Of a stretch of DNA of 64,000 nucleotides, positions 1 through 8,662 are shown one piece after another. The DNA lies in NCBI RefSeq assembly GCF_000166135.1, contig NC_014666.1, forward strand, positions 5,890,001-5,954,000, in the 5' to 3' direction. This DNA is from Pseudofrankia inefficax. GTDB taxonomy: Bacteria > Actinomycetota > Actinomycetes > Frankiales > Frankiaceae. Under the pieces are notes generated by a model. It had not been told where the DNA came from. It did no database searches and worked only from the letters and a program-made list of their open reading frames with translations. Position 1 is the stretch's first letter; the number at the start of each line of letters is the position of its first letter. The translations under genes and the position numbers were made by a program.

Positions 1-569
1 GCCAGCTGGACGTTGCCGAACCGGTCGACGAGCACGACCTCCGCCTCCAGCTCGGCGGCCGGGTCCTCGGCCGCCCGCACCCGGGCGAGCACCGGCGGGA
101 GCTGGACCAGGCCGGCCGGGTCGACCCGCGCGCCGAGTGCCTCGGGGGCCGTGCCGGTGGCCAGCTCCGCCGCGGCGGGCGCGAACACGTCCCGCCCGTG
201 GAAGGTCGCGGGCACCCCCGGCCGGGCCACCAGCGCCACGGCGGCCCGCACCCCGCCGAGCACCGCCGCGGCGGGGGCGAGCAGGCCGTTGTCCGGCCCG
301 ACCAGCATCCCGCCCGGCGTGACCAGCACGATGCCGCGCCGGCTGGTGCCGACGCCCGGGTCGACCACGGCCAGATGCACCGGGACCGGCAGGTAGCGCA
401 CCGTCTGCGCCAGCACGGCCGCGCCGCGACGCACGTCGCCCGGGTCGATCAGGTGGCTGATGTCCAGGGCCCGCACCCCACGCCGCAGCAGGACCCCGTG
501 ACACGCCGCGACGAACCCGTCGGCGAGCCCGTAGTCGGTCAGGAAGCTCACGTGCGGCACAGCGTCCAT
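1..569 (-). CDS. SAM hydroxide adenosyltransferase (SAM hydrolase, DUF62), 3' truncated by window
   Basis: The N-terminal 189 residues of a DUF62-family protein are visible; the C-terminus lies beyond the left edge. This family cleaves S-adenosylmethionine to adenosine and methionine with water, and is related to the SAM fluorinase and chlorinase. Seen in the sequence: the N-terminal SFLTDYG motif (residues 8-14), HLIDPGDVRRG, AVVDPGVGTSRRG with the Asp-Pro-Gly-Val-Gly turn, GPDNGLL and FHGRDVFAP. All are family landmarks, in the usual order. The ATG at 569 gives MDAVPHVSF, a normal family N-terminus. A 15-bp tandem repeat lies directly upstream, from 609. Water rather than halide as nucleophile is inferred from family frequency. 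Confidence 0.85.
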   Translation of the reverse strand, partial: MDAVPHVSFLTDYGLADGFVAACHGVLLRRGVRALDISHLIDPGDVRRGAAVLAQTVRYLPVPVHLAVVDPGVGTSRRGIVLVTPGGMLVGPDNGLLAPAAAVLGGVRAAVALVARPGVPATFHGRDVFAPAAAELATGTAPEALGARVDPAGLVQLPPVLARVRAAEDPAAELEAEVVLVDRFGNVQL

Positions 570-608
570 GCTCTCTCGCCACCCACCAGCCGCCAGCGGG
601 GCCGCGCC

Positions 609-698
609 GTCCGGCCAGCCGCCGTCCAGCCAACCGCCGTCCGGCCAGCCATCATTCAGCCAAGCATCGTCCAGCCAGGCGTCGCCCAGCCAAGCGCC
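609..698. repeat. Six tandem copies of a degenerate 15-bp unit
   Basis: Units start at 609, 624, 639, 654, 669 and 684, with consensus GTCCAGCCAAGCGCC and one to five differences per copy. The array fills the upstream region of the minus-strand SAM hydrolase gene (start 569). Its 15-bp period keeps every reading frame open, which explains a Ser/Gln/Pro-rich spurious plus-strand ORF across it. No gene is supported between 570 and 796. Confidence 0.85.
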
Positions 699-796
699 GC
701 GGCGAGCACCCGCCACGGCTCTTGATCACAAATCCTATGCCCAAACTGGACAGAAACCGGGCAACCCGCCCAGTGGCGGCCGCGTCGCCGGCCCGG

Positions 797-1987
797 TCAG
801 ATCGCGCCGTCAGCGCGCAGCCCGGACAGCTCGGCACCGTCGTAGCCGAGCTCGGTGAGGATCTTCTCGGTGTGCTCGCCGAGCCCCGGCACCGGCTCCA
901 GCCGGGGTGGCGCGTCCGGGAACTCGACCACCGGGCGCAGCTGGCGGACGGGCCCGGCCGGCGAGTCGATCTCGACCCAGCGGTCCCGCGCGGCCAGCTG
1001 CGGGTGGGTCAGCACGTCGGCCATCTCGTTGACCCGCCCGTAGGCGATCCCGGCCGCGTCGAGGCGGGCCGTCACCTCGGCCGTCGGCAGCGCCCCGACG
1101 ACGCCGGCGACCAGCGCGTCGGTACGGGCCCGGTTGCGCACCCGTTCCCGGTTGGTCGCGAACTCGGGATCCTCGCCCAGCTCCGGGCGGCGCAGCAGGC
1201 CGGCCGCCAGCCGGGCCCACTCCCGGTCGTTCTGCACCCCGATCAGCACGCTGTCGCCGTCGCCGGTGGTGAACGCCTCGTAGGGGGCGATCGACGGGTG
1301 GCCGACGCCGGCCCTGGCCGGGGCCCGGCCCGTGTGCTCGGCGAACTGGACGGCGTAGCCGTTCCACTCGGTGATCGCGTCCAGCATCGTCAGGCTGAGC
1401 GCCGCGCCCGCGCCGGTCCGCTCCCGGCGCAGCAGCGCCACCAGGACAGCCTGCGCCGCGTAGGTCCCGGCGGCGACGTCGGCCGCGGCGAACCCCGCCT
1501 TCGCCATGTGCTCGGGCGTGCCGGTCACCGACACCAGGCCGGACTCGGCCTGGATGAGCATGTCGTAGGCGCGCCGGTCGGCGTAGGGGCCACTCGGGCC
1601 GTAGCCGGACAGGTCGACGGCGACCAGGCGGGGGTAGCGCTCCAGCAGCCCGGCCGCGTCGAGGCCGAGCCGGGCCGCGGCGCCGGGAGAGAGGTTCTGC
1701 GCGACGACGTCGGCCCCGGCGACCAGCTTCTCGACGGCCGCCCGGCCGGAGGGCACCTTGATGTCGACCGCGAAGGACTCCTTCGACCGGTTCAGCCAGG
1801 AGAAGTGCGCCGACATCCGGCCGCGGACCACGTCGTCGTAGGCGCGGGCGAAGTCGCCGGCCCCAGGCCGTTCGATCTTGATCACCCGGGCCCCGTACTC
1901 GGCGAGGTGACGGGTCGCGAACGGCAGCGCGACCGCGTGTTCCAGGCTGACGACGGTCATTCCGGCAAGCGGCAGCACGTCCAGCAC
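797..1987 (-). CDS. CaiB/BaiF family CoA-transferase (class III)
   Basis: This is a 396-residue class III CoA-transferase, a family that moves CoA between acyl groups through an aspartyl-CoA thioester. The N-terminus follows the family pattern (LPLAGMTVVSLEHAVALPF, then HLAEYGARVIKIERPGAGD). The catalytic aspartate is expected in YDMLIQAESG, at about Asp142. DLSGYGPSGPYADRRAYD and the C-terminal region around GRVNEMADVLTHPQL also match. I chose the GTG at 1987; ATG 1960 is possible but would cut the first beta strand. The reading frame stays open far upstream only because of GC content. The acyl substrate cannot be predicted. The gene diverges from the DUF3099 gene at 2205. Confidence 0.9.
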   Translation of the reverse strand: MLDVLPLAGMTVVSLEHAVALPFATRHLAEYGARVIKIERPGAGDFARAYDDVVRGRMSAHFSWLNRSKESFAVDIKVPSGRAAVEKLVAGADVVAQNLSPGAAARLGLDAAGLLERYPRLVAVDLSGYGPSGPYADRRAYDMLIQAESGLVSVTGTPEHMAKAGFAAADVAAGTYAAQAVLVALLRRERTGAGAALSLTMLDAITEWNGYAVQFAEHTGRAPARAGVGHPSIAPYEAFTTGDGDSVLIGVQNDREWARLAAGLLRRPELGEDPEFATNRERVRNRARTDALVAGVVGALPTAEVTARLDAAGIAYGRVNEMADVLTHPQLAARDRWVEIDSPAGPVRQLRPVVEFPDAPPRLEPVPGLGEHTEKILTELGYDGAELSGLRADGAI

Positions 1988-2204
1988 ACTAGGGCGACGG
2001 CGACCGATGCGTCGCCCGTTCGCCCGCTCCGGGCTGGACCAGGCGTCCGCGGCGCGGAAGGCGGACAATGGTGGGTTGGCGGCAGTTTGCGGGCGGCCTG
2101 TCCGCGAGCCCCCGCCGAGCGGTGCCACCAGCGCGACCGAGGACACGGGCGCGAGCGAGACCGCGAGCCGAGCGACAGGGCGAGCCGAGAGGCAGGGAGC
2201 GGGC

Positions 2205-2717
2205 GTGCGTACTTGGCGGCGGCGACAGCCGGTGCTGATCACCTCAGCGGCCGACCCGCGCCATGTCGACATCCGCCGCCGCGAGGGCCAGTACCTGTTC
2301 TGGATGGCCGTGCGCGTGCTGTGCTTCGTGCTCGCGGTGCTGCTCTTTCACGGGTGGGCCAGGTTCGTCGCGATCGCGGCCGCACTGGTCATCCCGTGGG
2401 TGGCCGTCGTGGTCGCGAACGGCGGGCCGGCACCCTCGCGGCGCCGCCCGGCCGGCTACGCCGACGCCGCCCAGCCCCTCGGCGGCGGCGCGCGGCCCCT
2501 GGAGTCCGGCCGGCATCCCGTCGTCGACGCCGACGACCCGCGGGCGGAACCTGGCCCGGGCCAGCCGCCGGAGCCTCCCGTCGAGGACGACCTCACCGGC
2601 CCGTGGCCGCCCGGGGACCGGCCTCCGTTCGCCCCGCCCTACGTTCCCCCGCCGCCGCGGGGCGAGGTCGGCTTCTTCGGCCCCCGCCGACCACCGCGCG
2701 CCGACCGCCGCCGATAG
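2205..2717 (+). CDS. DUF3099-type small membrane protein with proline-rich tail
   Basis: 170 residues. The N-terminus (PVLITSAADPRHVDIRRRE) is followed by two adjacent hydrophobic segments at about residues 27-43 and 47-63, a layout typical of actinobacterial DUF3099 proteins, whose function is unknown. The remaining 100 residues are hydrophilic, rich in Pro/Gly/Arg and probably disordered. The GTG at 2205 is preceded by AGGGAG at suitable spacing. The frame is open further upstream, but that sequence is compositionally random. It converges on the gene ending at 2784. Confidence 0.75.
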   Translation: MRTWRRRQPVLITSAADPRHVDIRRREGQYLFWMAVRVLCFVLAVLLFHGWARFVAIAAALVIPWVAVVVANGGPAPSRRRPAGYADAAQPLGGGARPLESGRHPVVDADDPRAEPGPGQPPEPPVEDDLTGPWPPGDRPPFAPPYVPPPPRGEVGFFGPRRPPRADRRR

Positions 2718-2783
2718 GCGACGCCGGCCCCGTTCGGCAGGTCCGGACCCGCGCCCGACGGCGGCCGGCCCTCGGGGGCTGCC

Positions 2784-3572
2784 TCAGGTGATGCGGGCCA
2801 GCTCTCGCCACAGACCGAGCACGGCCGGGTCGCCGTCCACCGTGATTCGCTCGGTCCCGGCCCGGTTCCAGAGGAACAGGTACAGGTCGGCGGCGCGGCC
2901 CACCAGGGCGCAGTCCGCCGGCTCGACGGCCCGGACCACGGTCCGGGCGGCCGGTCCGATCCGGATCGTCCAGCCGGCCTCGGCGTCGGCGTCCGTGGCC
3001 CGGATCGAGAGGGCGACCGGCTCGGGCGAGACCAGGCCACGGTGACGCAGCGCGTAGAACCCACCGAGCAGCTCGTCGATCCCGTCCGCGGCGAAAGCCG
3101 CGGGTACGCCCGCTGGCTCCCCCGCGGCGCCGGCGCCGGCCTGGCCTGACGCGGCCAGCGCCAGCTCGGCGTCCACCCGGTGGACCGCCGTCTCATGGGC
3201 CTGCCGGCGGGCCCAGAACTCCAGCGGCGACGGCGCGCCCGGCCACAGCGTCCAGCAGGCCACCGCCGGGTCGGCGTTCGCCAGCGTCTGGACGAGCGCC
3301 GCGTGCCCGTCCCTGAACCAGTCGAGCAGCAGCTCTCCGTCCGGCATCACCAGCTCGCCGTCGCCCTCGATCGGCCGCGGCCTGCCGTGGCCGTCCGCTA
3401 TGTAGGAAGCCGCCCAGCGGTGCACACAGCCGGTGTGCGTCAGCAGGGTACGCACCCGCCAGCCCGGGGCGGACGGGACCTCGGCGTCGAACCCGGCGAG
3501 CGCCGCCGCCTCGGCCAGCCGGGCGCCGTCCCGGCGCAGCGACGCGAGGTGCCCGTCGATCCCCATGGCCAC
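2784..3572 (-). CDS. Mycothiol-dependent maleylpyruvate isomerase-like (DinB-fold) protein
   Basis: 262 residues resembling the actinobacterial 'maleylpyruvate isomerase family mycothiol-dependent enzyme' group, a four-helix DinB-like fold that often carries a metal site. Supporting features are an early helix ending in VPSAPGWRVRTLLTHTGCVHRW (the usual PGW-x-V-xx-L-xx-H pattern, with the first His as metal-ligand candidate), and WARRQAHETAVHRVDAE (the usual R-x-A-H-E-xx-x-H-xxD pattern). The C-terminal 90 residues form the SCP2-like beta domain often fused to this fold. The GTG at 3572 has an AGGGAAAGG box seven bases upstream; ATG 3566 is the alternative. The substrate is unknown. It is transcribed away from the glycosyltransferase at 3764. 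Confidence 0.75.
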   Translation of the reverse strand: MAMGIDGHLASLRRDGARLAEAAALAGFDAEVPSAPGWRVRTLLTHTGCVHRWAASYIADGHGRPRPIEGDGELVMPDGELLLDWFRDGHAALVQTLANADPAVACWTLWPGAPSPLEFWARRQAHETAVHRVDAELALAASGQAGAGAAGEPAGVPAAFAADGIDELLGGFYALRHRGLVSPEPVALSIRATDADAEAGWTIRIGPAARTVVRAVEPADCALVGRAADLYLFLWNRAGTERITVDGDPAVLGLWRELARIT

Positions 3573-3763
3573 GATGTCGCCTTTCCCTGGCACCGCCGTC
3601 CGTTTGGGCGACAACTCCGCGACGGACGGACATCGCGGACGTCCTACGGCACGGCTAACAAAGCCAGCCCACCGGACAAGCACTACTTAGCTGTGGCGCA
3701 ACGTTCATGTTGTGGCCGACTGATGGTATTCGTCTGCGCTACCAGCCCTGTCACCGTGACGTT

Positions 3764-4918
3764 GTGCGCGTAGCGGTGGTCACCGAATCCTTCCTTCCCC
3801 ACGTGGACGGGGTGACGAACACGGTCTGCCGCGTCCTGGAGCATTTGAAGGCCGAAGGGCACCAAGCACTGGTGGTAGCGCCGTCCCCCGGTCCGAAGGC
3901 GATCCCCGACGCGCCGCGGATCTACGCGGACGCGCCGGTGCTCTGGGCACCGTCGGCCCCGCTGCCCGGCTATCCGCAGTTCCGGTTCGCGACCCCGTGG
4001 CCCAGCCTCACCCCGACGCTGCGGGCCTTCGCCCCGGACATCGTGCATCTGGCCGCTCCCGCCGGACTCGGGGCGCAGGCCGCGTACGCGGCCCACCGGC
4101 TCGGCGTGCCGAGCGTCGCGGTCTATCAGACCGACCTGGCCGGCTTCGCCCGCCGCTACGGCCTGGCCGCGCTCGACCGCGGCATCTGGCGGTGGCTCGC
4201 GACCGTGCACCGGCTCGCCGCCCGGACGCTGGCGCCGTCGTGGGACGCCGTCGACGCGCTGGTCGACGCGGGGGTGCAGCGGGTCGCCCGCTGGCGGCGC
4301 GGGGTCGACCTGGAGCGGTTCAACCCCGGGCACCGGGACGAGCAGCTGCGCGGCCGGCTCGCGCCGGCTGGCGAGGTGCTCGTCGGCTACGTGGGGCGGC
4401 TGGCGAAGGAGAAGGGCGTCGAGCTGCTCGGCGCCGTCAGCGACCTGCCCGGCACCAGGCTGGTGGTCGTCGGCGACGGGCCGGAGCGGGCCCGCCTGGA
4501 GCGGCAGCTGCCCGGTGCCGCGTTCCTCGGCTTCCAGTCCGGGCTGGAGCTCTCCTCGGCGCTCGCGAGCCTCGACGTGTTCGTGCACACCGGCCAGTAC
4601 GAGACGTTCTGCCAGGCAGCCCAGGAGGCGAAGGCCAGCGGGGTGCCGGTGGTCGGCCCGGCGGCCGGCGGCCTGCTCGACGTCGTCGAGCACGGCCGGA
4701 CCGGCCTGCACTACCGGCCGGGCGACCCGTCGGCGCTGCGCGCCGAGGTCGGCCGGCTGGTCGGCGACGTCTCCAGCCGGGTCGCGATGGGCGTCGCCGC
4801 CCGCGACTCGGTGGCCGACTGCGGCTGGCGCGCGATCGGCGACGAGCTGCTCGGCCACTACCGCGACGTGCTCGGCGCCAACGTCGGTGCCGCCCGCGAC
4901 GCCGACGCCTGGCGATGA
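3764..4918 (+). CDS. GT4 family glycosyltransferase (mannosyltransferase-like)
   Basis: 384 residues with a GT-B fold. The N-terminal Rossmann half opens VRVAVVTESFLPHVDGVTN, typical of GDP-mannose-dependent alpha-mannosyltransferases of the MgtA/PimB group. The C-terminal half has GRLAKEKGVELL, VVVGDGPER and the retaining E-x7-E motif in YETFCQAAQE (Glu280 and Glu288). The GTG at 3764 gives the canonical first beta strand; upstream in-frame sequence is not conserved in character. A second GT4 gene follows after 67 bp, suggesting an operon acting on glycolipid or polysaccharide at the membrane. Donor and acceptor are inferred only from family resemblance. Confidence 0.85.
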   Translation: MRVAVVTESFLPHVDGVTNTVCRVLEHLKAEGHQALVVAPSPGPKAIPDAPRIYADAPVLWAPSAPLPGYPQFRFATPWPSLTPTLRAFAPDIVHLAAPAGLGAQAAYAAHRLGVPSVAVYQTDLAGFARRYGLAALDRGIWRWLATVHRLAARTLAPSWDAVDALVDAGVQRVARWRRGVDLERFNPGHRDEQLRGRLAPAGEVLVGYVGRLAKEKGVELLGAVSDLPGTRLVVVGDGPERARLERQLPGAAFLGFQSGLELSSALASLDVFVHTGQYETFCQAAQEAKASGVPVVGPAAGGLLDVVEHGRTGLHYRPGDPSALRAEVGRLVGDVSSRVAMGVAARDSVADCGWRAIGDELLGHYRDVLGANVGAARDADAWR

Positions 4919-4985
4919 ACCCAGAAGTGCATCAGCCCGCCGCGCGGCGCCCGCCGGGCGCGCGGGCCGACGGAAGGTGAGCCCG

Positions 4986-6170
4986 ATGAGGATCGCGCAG
5001 GTCGCCAACTTCGTGGCGCCGACGTCTGGCGGCATCCGCACGACGCTGCGGCACCTGGCCGCGGGCTACGTCGCCGCCGGCCACGAGGTCGTCCGGGTGC
5101 TGCCGGCCCGGCAGGACGGGGTGCGCCACGTCGACGGGGTCACCACGCTGATGGTCCGGTCCCCGCTGGTACCCGGGACCCCCTACCGCATGATCACCGA
5201 GCCGTGGCGGGTCACGGCGATGCTCGACGAGGCGCGCCCGACCCACCTCGAGGTGCACGACCGCACCACGCTGCGCAGGCTGGGCCGCTGGGCCCGGCGC
5301 AGCGGGGTGCACTCGCTGGTCGTGTCGCACGAGCGGGTCGACCGGCTGCTCGGCGCGAAGACCCCGGCGTCGCTGCGCGGCGTGCTGCCGGTACGCGCGG
5401 CAGCGGACGTCACGAACCGGACGCTGGCCGCCGGCTACGACACGGTGGTGACGACGACCCGCTGGGCCGCCGCCGAGTTCCTGCGCCTCGGGGTGAACAA
5501 CCTGCGCCAGGTGCCGCTGGGCGTCGACCTGGACCGGTTCGGCACCGAGTGGGCCGACCGGTCGCTGCGCCGGGCGTTCGCCCGCGACTCGGACGTCCTG
5601 CTCGTCGCGATCAGCCGGATGGACCCGGAGAAGCGGGTCGACATCGCGATCGACGCGCTCGCCGAGCTGGTCCGCCGCAAGGTGCCGGCCCGGCTGGTGC
5701 TGGCCGGCGACGGCAGCGGGCGCAAGGAGCTGGAGCGCCGGGCCGCCGGGCTGCCGGTCGTGTTCCTCGGCTTCGTCGCCGACCGCCAGCGGCTGTCGGC
5801 GCTGCTGGCCAGCGCCGACGTCGGCCTGGCCCCCGGGCCGGTGGAGACGTTCGGCCTGGCGGCGCTGGAAGCGATGGCGAGCGCCACGCCGGTGGTGGTG
5901 CACCATGGGAGCGCGATGGCCGAGCTGATCGACCCGCGCTGCGGCCGGGTCGCCGCCGGCTGCGGCTACGGCTTCGCCGACGCCATCGAGGAGGTCCTCG
6001 CGCTCGACGAGGCCGACCGACGGGTGGCCGCCAGGGCCCGCGCCGAGATGTTCCCCTGGTCCGCCACCGTCGAGGGCTTCCTGTCCGTCCACGGCTTGGC
6101 CGTGCCGCCGGCCCAGGCCGCGTTCGCGCTGCCGCCCGCCGACGGGACCGACCTGCCCCGCGCCGCCTGA
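4986..6170 (+). CDS. GT4 family glycosyltransferase
   Basis: 394 residues, GT-B fold, second of a pair with the gene at 3764. The N-terminus is MRIAQVANFVAPTSGGIRTT, the glycine-rich acceptor-side loop of GT4 enzymes. The C-terminal donor domain includes AISRMDPEKRVDIAI, LVLAGDGSGRKEL, VFLGFVADRQRL and the E-x7-E motif in VETFGLAALE (Glu287, Glu295). The ATG at 4986 is preceded by GGAAGGTGA. It resembles actinobacterial alpha-mannosyltransferases, but the sugar is not certain. The pairing suggests consecutive transfers on one acceptor. Confidence 0.85.
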   Translation: MRIAQVANFVAPTSGGIRTTLRHLAAGYVAAGHEVVRVLPARQDGVRHVDGVTTLMVRSPLVPGTPYRMITEPWRVTAMLDEARPTHLEVHDRTTLRRLGRWARRSGVHSLVVSHERVDRLLGAKTPASLRGVLPVRAAADVTNRTLAAGYDTVVTTTRWAAAEFLRLGVNNLRQVPLGVDLDRFGTEWADRSLRRAFARDSDVLLVAISRMDPEKRVDIAIDALAELVRRKVPARLVLAGDGSGRKELERRAAGLPVVFLGFVADRQRLSALLASADVGLAPGPVETFGLAALEAMASATPVVVHHGSAMAELIDPRCGRVAAGCGYGFADAIEEVLALDEADRRVAARARAEMFPWSATVEGFLSVHGLAVPPAQAAFALPPADGTDLPRAA

Positions 6171-6328
6171 CCGGAGCCGGCCCCGCCCGTCCGGGCGCCG
6201 TCTTTGCCGACCGCCAAACGGCCGGCGCGGCCCCGCACGCCGGTTACCTGGACGAATAACCCGCGGTTAGGGCACGTTCTGTTCCGGTCGGGGCCACATC
6301 TCGCGCCGGAAGTGCCTACCGTAGGCGC

Positions 6329-7117
6329 GTGTACCACGCACTGCTGCCCGCGCCCCGGTCTGGACTCCTGACCGGGTGGGGCAACGCCTGGCTCGCCGGG
6401 CTCGTCGGCTCCGACGACGTCCTGACGCACATCCACGGGACGCTCGGGCCCGGCCGGCACACGATCGGCGACGAGCCCCTCGTGCTCGGCCTCGGCGCGC
6501 TGCGCTCCGCGCGGGCCGAGCGGTTCCGCCTGATCCTGCCGGTGCCGGGCGACGTGTCCGGCCTGCCCGGCCCGCCGGAGGTCAACGCCGACGCGCTCGC
6601 GGCCGGTGAGGCGGTGCTGGTCCTCGGCCCCAGCCCGTCGCTGCTGCTGGTGCCCACCGTCGAGGTGCACGGGCCGGCCGTCGAGGGAGCGCTGGAGTCG
6701 GTCCACTGGCGGGTCCTGCCGGCCGCCCGGGTGCCGGCGCCACCCGCCCCGGTCCGGGCCGCCGAGTACGAGCTGGCGCAGGCGATCGCGTCGACCACGT
6801 CGGCGCTGCTGGACCTGGACATCGCCGCCGCCCGTCCCGAGGTGCTCGCGCTGCTGCGGGACCGGGCCGAGGAGGAGCCCGGACCGGGCCTCGGCCCCGG
6901 CTACCCGCCGGTCGCGCACGCCCTGCTGGCCCGGGCCGAACGGCTGCACGCGCTGCTGGACCTCGCCGCCCTCGACGACGGTGCCGCCGTCACCGCAGGC
7001 GAGATCGGCCGCCGCAGCGCCGCGCTGCGCGGCCTGTCCGCCGCCGTCCGCCGCGCCTACGAGGCCGCCTACGACGCGTTCGACCCCAACCACGCGACGT
7101 CCCCGCCGTCCCGCTGA
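6329..7117 (+). CDS. Conserved hypothetical actinobacterial protein
   Basis: 262 residues; no family recognised. It starts at GTG 6329 (MYHALLPAPRSGLLTGWGNAWLAG). The first 130 residues alternate short hydrophobic strands and turns (VLGLGALRSARAERFRLILP, AVLVLGPSPSLLLVP), suggesting a compact alpha/beta domain; the second half is mostly helical. There is no signal peptide or membrane helix. Codon use is like its neighbours and the coding frame has the expected third-position GC, so I regard it as a real gene. It stands alone between a glycosyltransferase and a convergent gene. Confidence 0.6.
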   Translation: MYHALLPAPRSGLLTGWGNAWLAGLVGSDDVLTHIHGTLGPGRHTIGDEPLVLGLGALRSARAERFRLILPVPGDVSGLPGPPEVNADALAAGEAVLVLGPSPSLLLVPTVEVHGPAVEGALESVHWRVLPAARVPAPPAPVRAAEYELAQAIASTTSALLDLDIAAARPEVLALLRDRAEEEPGPGLGPGYPPVAHALLARAERLHALLDLAALDDGAAVTAGEIGRRSAALRGLSAAVRRAYEAAYDAFDPNHATSPPSR

Positions 7118-7181
7118 CCGGAGCCGGCTTCGGCCCGCGCGGAGCCAGCCCGCGAGGCGGCGGTGCGCCGCGACCGGGCTC

Positions 7182-8132
7182 TCAGCGGGCGTGGACGGCG
7201 AGCGCCTCCGGGGCTGACGCGCGGACCTGCTCGACGAGGTGGGCCGAACGCGGGTCGTCGGGCCAGCGCGACAGCACGCCCTCGATGAGCTCGCCCGCGA
7301 GGAGGCCGAGCCAGGGCAGGCAGCGGCGACTCTCCGCGAGCGCGGCGCCGACCTCGTCGCTGGCCGCGTCCAGGTCGCCGGCGCGGGCGGCGACGACACC
7401 GAGCGACACCCGGGCACCCGCGACCCGCATCGGCTTGCGCCGCTCGGGCGCGACCGTCGGGACGTCCCAGCGCGCCAGCACCTCGGCGGCGTAGTGCTCG
7501 GTCAGCCGGTCGTCACCGAGCCAGCGGTGACAGTCCAGCCGGAACGAGTCGGTCCGGCTGTCGTCGACGACGAAGAGGTGGTCGGTCTCGCGCTGGAGGG
7601 GCAGCAGGTCCAGCGCCGCCTCGCAGCGGCCGAGGGCGGCCTCACTGCGCCGGCGTTCACCGAGCCGGGCCCAGGCCCGCGCCTCCTGCCCGGCCAGCTG
7701 GACGGCGGCCGAGGTGCCGGGGGCGACCTGCTGGCCGGCGGCCGCGAGCTCGATCGCGTCCCGCCAGCGTCGCGTGGTGAGCGCGAACCAGGCGCCGAGC
7801 TCGTACGCCCAGGCGACGATCTCGGTGTGGCCGGCCTCCCGGCCGAGCCAGGCGGCGGTGCGGCGGCTGCGCTCGGCCTCGTCGGCCAGGTTCAGGTCGT
7901 TCTCCACGCAGGCCGTCAGCAGCGACGTCCAGCCGCACACGACCATCAGCTCGCGGCGCTCTGCCTCGACGGACTCCTCGCCGCGCGCGTGGGCCTGGGC
8001 GAACAGCCGGTGGCCCCGGTCGCGCAGGACGGCGGGTTCGACGGTGGCGTAGTCGCGGCACAGCTGCGCGGCGGCCTCGTGCAGCTCGTCCGTGCTCTCG
8101 CCCGCCGCCCCGTCAAGGGTGGCCCGTCCCAT
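7182..8132 (-). CDS. All-helical TPR-like protein resembling regulator C-terminal domains
   Basis: 316 residues, almost entirely amphipathic helices with alanine-rich pairs spaced about 34-40 residues apart (for example ERSRRTAAWLGREAGHTEIV, ELGAWFALTTRRWRDAIELA, AGQEARAWARLGERRRSEAA). This matches the tetratricopeptide sensor half of actinobacterial XRE-type regulators. No N-terminal helix-turn-helix is present: the ATG at 8132 is followed at once by the acidic segment MGRATLDGAAGESTDELHEAA. It could be a stand-alone TPR partner protein or a regulator that lost its DNA-binding domain. The function is unknown. Confidence 0.6.
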   Translation of the reverse strand: MGRATLDGAAGESTDELHEAAAQLCRDYATVEPAVLRDRGHRLFAQAHARGEESVEAERRELMVVCGWTSLLTACVENDLNLADEAERSRRTAAWLGREAGHTEIVAWAYELGAWFALTTRRWRDAIELAAAGQQVAPGTSAAVQLAGQEARAWARLGERRRSEAALGRCEAALDLLPLQRETDHLFVVDDSRTDSFRLDCHRWLGDDRLTEHYAAEVLARWDVPTVAPERRKPMRVAGARVSLGVVAARAGDLDAASDEVGAALAESRRCLPWLGLLAGELIEGVLSRWPDDPRSAHLVEQVRASAPEALAVHAR

Positions 8133-8662
8133 TGCGCCAGCTCTCCAGCCCGCCGGCCGTCCGGCCGCGCGACTCGTCCGCCGCGATCATCGTCTCGCGG
8201 AGCGTAGTCACTCTGGTCGCCAGCGCACAGGGCGGGCGGTCCCAGTGGCGCAGGACCTTGTACCGGCGGCGCGCCGAGCGGCACGCCGCCGGCAACCCCC
8301 GCCCGGCAGCAAGGTCCCCCCGGTTAAAGACCTTGCATTAGAGAACTTAGTCCCTAAGGCCTGGGGCGACTCAAGCCCTCAACCGGGTGCCGTTAGCGGT
8401 GGCATTCTTCCCAACGTTCGGGCGCCCAAAGGTGGGAATACGACGAGGCAACAGGCCAGAAGCCATGGCAGCACGCGGAAACCGACCGAGAATGGGCCGG
8501 GCGCCGCCTATCGAGGCGCCGGCGGACCGGAAACCACGCGAGACCACGCCGCCTGGGACCGATGGCCCGGCTTCCCCGATGGCGAACCACCTCGCCGCGC
8601 GGATGGGCCCGCCGCGCCGCCTCGTCGGCCGTCTGGCGGGCACTCCAGGGCTTCCGGGTGGG
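8133..8662. other. 530-bp intergenic region without a supported gene
   Basis: It lies between the start of the TPR-like gene and the end of the DUF3090 gene, both on the minus strand. It contains a locally AT-richer patch at 8320-8360 with two small hairpins: AAGGTC/GACCTT at 8311-8334 and CTTAG/CTAAG at 8346-8358. These sit roughly 180-225 bp upstream of the minus-strand start at 8132 and could be part of its promoter region. Open frames here (for example 8371-8643 minus) lack codon bias and recognisable sequence. I tried to fold a tRNA here and failed. Confidence 0.5.

Noticed and set aside
609-698. CRISPR-like spacing in tandem arrays (also 18326-18420, 44397-44444, 56645-56692)
   Set aside because: Units are directly adjacent with no unique spacers, and no cas genes are present.
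722-2791. 689-codon plus-strand frame opposite the CaiB gene
   Set aside because: The composition is Arg/Gly/Val-rich without any domain, and the minus frame encodes a complete CoA-transferase.
3683-5041. 452-codon open frame on the minus strand across the first glycosyltransferase
   Set aside because: A shadow of GC-rich codon bias; the plus frame has the complete GT4 motifs.
8300-8400. Possible tRNA in the AT-richer patch
   Set aside because: No acceptor stem closes and no T-loop consensus is found; only two short hairpins are present.
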